Origin: SFTJ01 sp051871555
Lineage (GTDB): Bacteria > Bacteroidota > Bacteroidia > Bacteroidales > Muribaculaceae
Assembly: GCA_051871555.1 (NCBI GenBank)
Contig: JBJECZ010000196.1
Location: forward strand, 1 to 55,677
DNA: 55,677 nt
Reading direction: 5' to 3'
Every line of letters begins with the position of its first letter. Position 1 is the first letter of the stretch. The notes under the pieces were generated by a model. The model ran no database searches, had not been told where the DNA came from, and saw only the letters and a list, made by a program, of their open reading frames with translations. The position numbers and the translations under genes were made by a program. Shown here one piece after another: positions 50,757 to 55,677 of the stretch.

Positions 50757-50777
50757 TTTCAATGGAGTTCTTCAACT

Positions 50778-52028
50778 ATGGACAATCAAAACAACAAATA
50801 TCCCGACTCGCTGCTGTTCACGCCCGTCACCATCGGACCCGTGACGCTACGCAACCGCACCATCCGCTCAGCCGCTTTCGAGGACATGTGCCCCGGCAAT
50901 AGCCCCAGCAAGCAGTTGCGCGACTATCACATGAGCGTGGCTGAAGGCGGAATTGGCATGACCACCATAGCCTATGCTGCCGTGACACGCAGCGGACTGT
51001 CGTTTGAAAAACAGTTGTGGCTGAGGCCCGAAATCGTGGGAGAACTGCGCAACCTCACCGACGAGATTCACAGCACCGGCGCCAAGGCATCGATTCAACT
51101 GGGTCACTGCGGCAATATGTCGCATCCAAGCACCGCCGGACAAATACCCATCTCGGCGAGCACCGGTTTCAACCTCTATTCGCCAACCATAGTTCGCGGC
51201 ATGCGCGACGACGAAATCCGTCAGATGGCAGTGGAATTTGGCAACGCCGTGCGCCTCGCCAAAGATTCGGGGTTCGACTGCGTGGAGATTCATGCCGGCC
51301 ACGGTTACCTTATCAGTCAATTCCTTTCGCCTTACACCAACCATCGCCGCGACGGCTGGGGTGGCGACCTCGACCATCGCATGAACTTCATGCGCCTGTG
51401 CATCGAGCAGGTGCTCAAGGCTGCCAATGGTGATATTGCCGTGGTGGTGAAAACCAATATGCGCGACGGTTTCAAGAGCGGCAACGACCTGCCTGAAGGC
51501 ATAGTCATAGCGCAAGAGCTGGAGCGCTTAGGCGTTGATGCACTGGTGCTTAGCGGCGGATTCGTGAGCAAAGCGCCAATGTATGTGATGCGCGGCTCAA
51601 TGCCTATTCAAACAATGACGCACTACATGGACTGCTGGTGGCTGAAATACGGCGTGCGCTACGGCGGCGGTCAACTGATGATTAAGAACGAACCTTATAA
51701 GGACCTATATTTCCTCGACGACGCCCTCGAGGTGCGCCGCAACGTGAAACTGCCGCTCATCTACGTGGGCGGATGCGTGTCGCGCTCGGGCATCGAGAAG
51801 GTGCTGCACAGCGGTTTCCACGCCGTGCAGATGGCGCGTGCGCTGGTAAACGAGCCCGACTTCGTGAACCGCATGGCTCAGGGCGAAGAACGCTGCGGAT
51901 GCGACCACACCAACTATTGCATTGCGCGGATGTACTCCATCGACATGAAGTGCCATCAGCATTGCACCGATTTGCCCAAGAGCATCATTAAAGAAATTGA
52001 AAAAATCAAACAACGAAATGCCCAATAG
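50778..52028 (+). CDS. Old Yellow Enzyme family NADH:flavin oxidoreductase with C-terminal cysteine cluster
   Basis: A 416-residue FMN TIM-barrel enzyme. Marks are LFTPVTIGPVTLRNRTIRSA (FMN site), IQLGHCGNMSHP, HAGHGYLISQFLSPYTN with RRDGWGG, and YVGGCVSRSGIEKVL. It ends in RCGCDHTNYCIARM and KCHQHC, a cysteine set like the 4Fe-4S motif of BaiCD/2,4-dienoyl-CoA reductases, but it stops there and lacks the FAD/NAD domain of those 640-residue proteins. Such enzymes reduce C=C bonds next to a keto group; the gut homologues include 5-beta-reductases acting on 3-oxo-delta-4 bile acids. It starts 21 bp after the 5-alpha-reductase, and the next gene overlaps its end. Confidence 0.88.
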   Translation: MDNQNNKYPDSLLFTPVTIGPVTLRNRTIRSAAFEDMCPGNSPSKQLRDYHMSVAEGGIGMTTIAYAAVTRSGLSFEKQLWLRPEIVGELRNLTDEIHSTGAKASIQLGHCGNMSHPSTAGQIPISASTGFNLYSPTIVRGMRDDEIRQMAVEFGNAVRLAKDSGFDCVEIHAGHGYLISQFLSPYTNHRRDGWGGDLDHRMNFMRLCIEQVLKAANGDIAVVVKTNMRDGFKSGNDLPEGIVIAQELERLGVDALVLSGGFVSKAPMYVMRGSMPIQTMTHYMDCWWLKYGVRYGGGQLMIKNEPYKDLYFLDDALEVRRNVKLPLIYVGGCVSRSGIEKVLHSGFHAVQMARALVNEPDFVNRMAQGEERCGCDHTNYCIARMYSIDMKCHQHCTDLPKSIIKEIEKIKQRNAQ

Positions 52029-52836
52029 CCCAACTGCAATATTGCAAAGCGATGTGGCAATGACAGCCCTCGTTACCGGCGCCTCAAGCGGCATCGGGCT
52101 GGAATTCTGCCGCCAACTGGCTGCCATGGGCATAAACCTGCTGATGGTGAGCAATCAGATGCAGGAACTGGCTTCGGCGCGCGACGCTCTTGCCGCAAAG
52201 TATCCAAACCAACGCTTCTGGGCTCATTTCAAGGACCTCGCCCACCCCGACGCTGCCGACGAAGTGTACGCCTATTGCGAGCAAAACAGCATAGTGGTGG
52301 ACATCCTCATAAACAACGCCGGCATATTTTCGTTTAAAACCATTGCAGACACCACCCCCGACCGCCTTAACCTGTTCATCGACCTGCACATGCGCACCGT
52401 CACCCTTCTGTGCCACCGCTTTGGCAACGACATGAAGCGCCGCGGCACGGGCTACATACTCAACATGTCGTCGATGTCGTGCTGGATGCCTATGCCTGGC
52501 ATTGGCATGTACGCCGCCACCAAAGCCTACATACGCGTGTTTTCGCGCACACTTGCCCTCGAACTCAAGGAGTCGGGCGTGGGCGTGACCGTGGCTTGCC
52601 CGGGCGGCATCGCCACCGACCTCTTCGGGCTGCCCCGCAACTTGCAGCACCTGGGCGTGAAGGTGGGTGCGCTCGCCTCGCCCGAGCGTTTTGTGCGTAA
52701 TGCACTCAAACGAATGTTCAATCGCAAAAAACAATATATTAACGGATTTATTAACCGTTTGGCAATCGTGACGGTTTCGATTCTGCCCGACCGCATCCGC
52801 CTGATTGTCAAACACAAAATGCTCGATAAACAATGA
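52018..52836 (+). CDS. Short-chain dehydrogenase/reductase, possible hydroxysteroid dehydrogenase (first)
   Basis: A 272-residue SDR. I chose the ATG at 52018, which overlaps the previous stop by 11 bases; a frame from a TTG at 51997 is possible. The cofactor loop is T20-GASSGIG27, NNAG lies at 99-102, and the catalytic Ser (SSMS, about 152), Tyr165 and Lys169 (YAATK) are all present. The C-terminal basic, hydrophobic stretch (FINRLAIVTVSILPDRIRLIV) may touch the membrane, as in 17-beta-HSD type 3/12 relatives, which it resembles. In this operon it would interconvert a steroid ketone and alcohol; that substrate is inferred. Confidence 0.85.
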   Translation: MPNSPTAILQSDVAMTALVTGASSGIGLEFCRQLAAMGINLLMVSNQMQELASARDALAAKYPNQRFWAHFKDLAHPDAADEVYAYCEQNSIVVDILINNAGIFSFKTIADTTPDRLNLFIDLHMRTVTLLCHRFGNDMKRRGTGYILNMSSMSCWMPMPGIGMYAATKAYIRVFSRTLALELKESGVGVTVACPGGIATDLFGLPRNLQHLGVKVGALASPERFVRNALKRMFNRKKQYINGFINRLAIVTVSILPDRIRLIVKHKMLDKQ

Positions 52837-53663
52837 ATCAAGATAAACCATTATTCATTGTCACCGGCGCAACCGGCGGCATAGGACGAGCCACCGCTGT
52901 GGCTCTCGCCCTCGAAGGCAAAGCATTAGTGCTTGCTTGCCGTAACGTGAACACCGCAGCCATCTTCGCTCGCGAACTGATTGCAAAAACCGGCAACGAC
53001 GACATCGCCGTGCTACGCCTCGACTTGGCTTCGTTTGCCAGCATACGCACCTTCGTCGACGACCTAAAGGCCCTCAACCGCCCTGTGGCTGGCGTTATGA
53101 ACGTGGCTGGCGTTATGACGCGAAACAGCATGATTACCGACGACGGCTTTGAACAAGCCGTGCAGGTCAACTACCTCGGCACCGCTCTGCTCAACATCAT
53201 GGTGGCACCGCTGATTGTGAAAGGCGGACACATTGTGTTCACCACTTCGCTCACCCGACTGGTGAGCCGCATCCCCGAGCAATTTCCGCACGAAAGCAAT
53301 TTCTCGCAACTCGGCACCTATGGCCGAAGCAAACTGGCGCTCACCCTCTTTGCCATCTACCTCACCACTGTGCTCAAGACCGCCGGAGTGATTGTGGCTT
53401 GCGCCGACCCCGGCGTGGTGAACACAAACATGATTACCATGCACCGCTGGTATGACCGCATTGCCGACCACCTGTTCCGCCCGCTCATCAGCACACCGGC
53501 TCAAGGCGCTCAGGCGCTGCTCACGGCACTCAACGCCACCGAATCGGGTCTGCTGTTCCACGGCGACGAAACAAAGCGCCTGGTGTCGTCGCTCAAGGAC
53601 AAAGACACCTTTGTGAACCTGCTCAACAACACACTGCGAATAATCAACCGCGAAAAGAAATAA
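52833..53663 (+). CDS. Short-chain dehydrogenase/reductase, retinol dehydrogenase-like (second)
   Basis: A 276-residue SDR overlapping the previous gene by four bases. The cofactor loop is T11-GATGGIG18 followed later by CRN (36-38), the form that favours NADP in RDH-like proteins; NVAG lies at 90-93, the catalytic Ser at about 139 (TTSL), and Tyr163-GRSK167. ADPGVVNTNM is the conserved Pro-Gly block. It differs strongly from the first SDR, so the two probably act at different positions or with opposite stereochemistry. Last gene of the operon; a palindromic repeat copy follows 40 bp later. Confidence 0.87.
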   Translation: MNQDKPLFIVTGATGGIGRATAVALALEGKALVLACRNVNTAAIFARELIAKTGNDDIAVLRLDLASFASIRTFVDDLKALNRPVAGVMNVAGVMTRNSMITDDGFEQAVQVNYLGTALLNIMVAPLIVKGGHIVFTTSLTRLVSRIPEQFPHESNFSQLGTYGRSKLALTLFAIYLTTVLKTAGVIVACADPGVVNTNMITMHRWYDRIADHLFRPLISTPAQGAQALLTALNATESGLLFHGDETKRLVSSLKDKDTFVNLLNNTLRIINREKK

Positions 53664-53702
53664 CGTCCTCGCCCACCGCGTCATAAACAATTGATATCCA
53701 GA

Positions 53703-53810
53703 ATATTAACCGCGAAGCGGTTACAGCGTCAATAACCCCGCATTGACGCCGTAGGCGGCTATGTGGGGATAGGCACAGGCTTCTAAATACCACAACCGTG
53801 GAGCGGTTGC
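53703..53810 (-). repeat. Dispersed palindromic intergenic element, copy 5
   Basis: ATATTAACCGCGAAGCGGTT, ATAACCCCGCATTGACGCCG followed by TAGGCGGCTATGTGGGG, and CACAACCGTGGAGCGGTTGC, the reverse orientation of copies 1 and 3. GTGATTCGCGTCCTG and GGACGCC follow at 53828-53852. It fills the convergent gap between the SDR operon and the DUF3667 gene. The rest of the gap (53853-54025) has a short stem GCCTTTAAGGC near 53930 and no gene. Confidence 0.85.
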
Positions 53811-54025
53811 AGACCCAGCAACGGCAAGTGATTCGCGTCCTGTATGGACGCCGTAGGAGTGGGAATTGTTGCCACGGGGTTGCGCTTCGCTTATCCCGGC
53901 TAAGTGCCTCGCCTATGCCCGACTTAACGCCTTTAAGGCGACAAAATGTGTGATGTTTTTTTGAGATTATCAATTATGTCACAACCTCCTTGCGCTATTA
54001 TTTGCGGTCGACCGACCGATTATGG

Positions 54026-55153
54026 TTATTCAAACACCATCACCGACAGCAGCATGAGCGTGCCCACAATCACTATCATCATCACCACGATGAAATTAAC
54101 GGTGAGCGTCAGTGCCACGGTTTTAAACAAAGCGCTGCGCGTGCCCAACCCGAACATCTGCTTATAGTTGACCGAAAACATCGTAACTTGCAGCCACCAC
54201 GGCAACAGCGAGAACGCGCTCAGCTCCAGCTTGCTGCCCATCAGCACCATCACGATGCCCACAATGAGCATCTGGCAGAACATCAGCACCTGCGCAAAAA
54301 ACATCTCGGTGTAGTTCATAGCTTCGCACTCTGCCGACTTGCGGAAAAACGCCTTTGTGAACAAAGCATACAGCAGGCACAGCACAAACATGCGCAACAC
54401 CAACGTTCGCCTAAGCACGTCGTCAAACACCTGATTGAAGGTCTTTCCCTTTATTTTCTTCACCGAACGCATCAGCGCCGAATCCTCGTCAATCGACACC
54501 TTACTGTGCGAGTTGCCCGACTGGGTAGTTATCATAGTGCTATCAGGGTCGACAAGCGACCCTACGAGAATGTTACCCAACGACTCGGCAGATTGCTTGG
54601 CAGAGTCGGCAGGTGCCACTTCACTTCCGCTTTCCATTCCTGTAACGCCCACACACTTCAGCATCACATCGGTGAGCGACTCGTTGCCCCTTGCAAAACT
54701 CTCGCCGAAGCTCACGGCAGCCATGCTGAGCAGATAAAAAGCACCAAGCACAAACAGCATCTTCATGGGCGGGAAATAGGGTTGACGACGGCCTTTTATA
54801 TAGTCGGAAATCATATAACCCGGACGCAAAATCAAGTGAAGCATTGTGCGCGGCATGCTTCGGTTGCCTAAGCCCCACACGTCGAGCGTGCGCAGCAGCA
54901 TCGTGCGCGCCGTGATGCGCGGCGTGTCGGCAGCCTGTCCGCACACCGGGCAATAGCCGCCCTCAAACTCGTTGCCACAATTCATGCACGCCACCCGGGG
55001 GAAGCCCTCGCGCTTATAGGCGAACGGATTGCGCTGCCAACGCTTGAACAGCCTCAGGCGCACCGTCACGTGCCGCATCACGCTATTCAACCTCGTCTCA
55101 ACCGCTACGCGACATCGCCCGAGCGTCTCTATTGTCCGTTTAATTATGTTCAT
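54026..55153 (-). CDS. DUF3667 family membrane protein with N-terminal zinc ribbon
   Basis: A 375-residue protein. After a basic N-terminus, a zinc-ribbon-like motif CMNCGNEFEGGYCPVCGQ lies at about 56-73, followed by the DUF3667 signature LHLILRPGYMISDYIKGRRQ and PYFPPMKMLFVLGAFYL. About five membrane segments occur: one near 135-150, then four between 265 and 375. A polar loop of about 110 residues lies between the first and the rest. The family is frequent in Bacteroidetes and its function is unknown; the predicted cytoplasmic zinc ribbon suggests contact with a protein or nucleic acid. A complete promoter lies 53 bp upstream. Confidence 0.85.
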   Translation of the reverse strand: MNIIKRTIETLGRCRVAVETRLNSVMRHVTVRLRLFKRWQRNPFAYKREGFPRVACMNCGNEFEGGYCPVCGQAADTPRITARTMLLRTLDVWGLGNRSMPRTMLHLILRPGYMISDYIKGRRQPYFPPMKMLFVLGAFYLLSMAAVSFGESFARGNESLTDVMLKCVGVTGMESGSEVAPADSAKQSAESLGNILVGSLVDPDSTMITTQSGNSHSKVSIDEDSALMRSVKKIKGKTFNQVFDDVLRRTLVLRMFVLCLLYALFTKAFFRKSAECEAMNYTEMFFAQVLMFCQMLIVGIVMVLMGSKLELSAFSLLPWWLQVTMFSVNYKQMFGLGTRSALFKTVALTLTVNFIVVMMIVIVGTLMLLSVMVFE

Positions 55154-55560
55154 ATTTCTGCCATTAAAGCCGCAACACGCGCAGCCTCAAATAATTATCT
55201 GGACACAAATATAAGCAATCTGCCCAATATTCGCAAGCCGCGCAAGAATCAGAGCGTAGGCTATGTGGCATCTCCAGTGTAGGGCACACCCATCGACCAC
55301 AGCAAGGCGAAGGAGCCTCTCGTAGAAACCGCGGATGTAGCAGAAAGAAATCACAAAACACACGCTGCGGGCGCTGATGGTGTATCAAAATTTTGTATTC
55401 TCAAAAAATATCACTCGCTTTGTGGCGATAAAAGCAAGAATATGCCCTTGCGGTTGGGTCTGCAGCAGAGGTAACACTATACTCTTGACATCTTCACCGC
55501 CAACAGGGGAAATCCGCTGCCCCGATTATCGGATGCCTACCCATAAAAACATGGGTATAC
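55154..55560. other. Gene-free interval between the DUF3667 promoter and the tRNA-Asp terminator
   Basis: About 400 bp with no supported gene. It contains the DUF3667 promoter, short frames broken by stops on both strands, and a hairpin TACCCAT/ATGGGTA at about 55539-55558. A few frame fragments on the minus strand read like a worn-down coding or repeat sequence, but no family is recognisable. Confidence 0.5.
55206..55236 (-). promoter_or_regulatory. Promoter of the DUF3667 gene
   Basis: On the minus strand TTG (55236-55234), exactly 20 bp, TATATTTG (55213-55206). Full consensus match. Confidence 0.78.
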
Positions 55561-55605
55561 AAAAAAAGAATGAGCAACCCGGACCGAAGTCCTTTTGTTG
55601 CTCAT
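55561..55605 (-). terminator. Terminator of the tRNA-Asp gene with an inner UUCG tetraloop hairpin
   Basis: On the minus strand the outer stem ATGAGCAAC/GTTGCTCAT (55605-55597 with 55578-55570) encloses GGACTTCGGTCC, a cUUCGg-capped hairpin, and is followed by TCTTTTTTT. Confidence 0.9.
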
Positions 55606-55620
55606 CTCCTCTCTCCACTG

Positions 55621-55677
55621 CGGTGCGGACGAGACTCGAACTCGCGACCCCATGCGTGACAGGCATGTATTCTAACC
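55621..55677 (-). tRNA. tRNA-Asp (GUC), 3' part; runs off the window
   Basis: The minus strand shows the 3' acceptor arm CCGCACC with discriminator G, the T arm with GAGTTCGAGTCTC, and the anticodon arm with loop CTGTCAC (anticodon GTC). The D arm and 5' acceptor strand lie beyond position 55677. CCA is not encoded. Confidence 0.93.

Noticed and set aside
51997..52017. TTG start extending the first SDR by seven codons
   Set aside because: An ATG at 52018 gives a normal SDR N-terminus; the extension deepens the overlap with the OYE gene. TTG extensions before coiled-coil lipoprotein, rsmI, dacB and AraC genes were rejected for the same reason.
55154..55677. Integrated element at tRNA-Asp
   Set aside because: tRNA genes are common integration sites, but no integrase, direct repeat of the tRNA 3' end or phage gene is visible in the part of the region present here.

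Overview
The window looks like a chromosomal segment of a gut Bacteroidales, probably from the Muribaculaceae/Bacteroidaceae range (family placement is inference). The evidence is the promoter style (TTG, about 20 bp, TAnnTTTG, repeated many times), the Bacteroidetes-specific families (DUF3822 beside RsmD, C10 peptidase, PCMD-like protein, TPR histidine kinases), the fumarate reductase genes and the gut-type carbohydrate and steroid enzymes. There is no CRISPR array, prophage or intact insertion sequence. Most genes have moderate, even base composition; the C10 protease gene is clearly richer in A+T.

Layout. 1-950: end of the fumarate reductase/succinate dehydrogenase operon (flavoprotein tail, then iron-sulfur subunit), closed by a strong terminator. 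1373-6524 (minus): coiled-coil lipoprotein, rsmI with an acidic partner gene, PBP4-type dacB and a DMT exporter. 6709-12259 (plus): a tightly overlapped three-gene operon of two TPR sensor histidine kinases and a membrane SH3b protein ending in a PARP-like domain. 12458-15110 (plus): DUF3822, rsmD and an anaerobic sulfatase-maturase-like radical SAM enzyme. 15117-19017 (minus): TolC, HlyD/EmrA and MFS tripartite exporter. 19163-25364 (minus): miaA and DPP IV, a DUF4143 ATPase preceded by a 32-bp tandem repeat array, and glutamine synthetase. 25731-30562 (plus): GH38 alpha-mannosidase and mannose-1-phosphate guanylyltransferase. 31025-31526 (minus): tRNA-Glu, rpsT, tRNA-Glu. 31725-35870 (plus): recO, a TPR membrane protein and a recently duplicated pair of lipoproteins. 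36659-41800 (minus): upp, ribF, HAD phosphatase, two GH25 lysozymes and an AraC regulator. 42257-44897 (minus): C10 cysteine protease followed by a serpin. 45185-48180: a small membrane protein, a RecD-like helicase and a PCMD-like protein. 48814-49679 (plus): a probable toxin-antitoxin pair. 49968-53663 (plus): steroid 5-alpha-reductase, Old Yellow Enzyme-type reductase and two short-chain dehydrogenases. 54026-55677 (minus): a DUF3667 membrane protein and a tRNA-Asp running off the end.

The most striking unit is the last operon. A eukaryote-like 5-alpha-reductase with its catalytic Glu and Tyr, a flavin ene-reductase with a C-terminal cysteine cluster, and two hydroxysteroid-dehydrogenase-like SDRs together give a complete parts list for reducing 3-oxo-delta-4 steroids or bile acids to 5-alpha or 5-beta saturated alcohols. 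Other notable systems are the histidine kinase/PARP-like operon, the C10 protease-serpin pair, and a dispersed palindromic intergenic element found in every convergent gene gap longer than 20 bp in the window.
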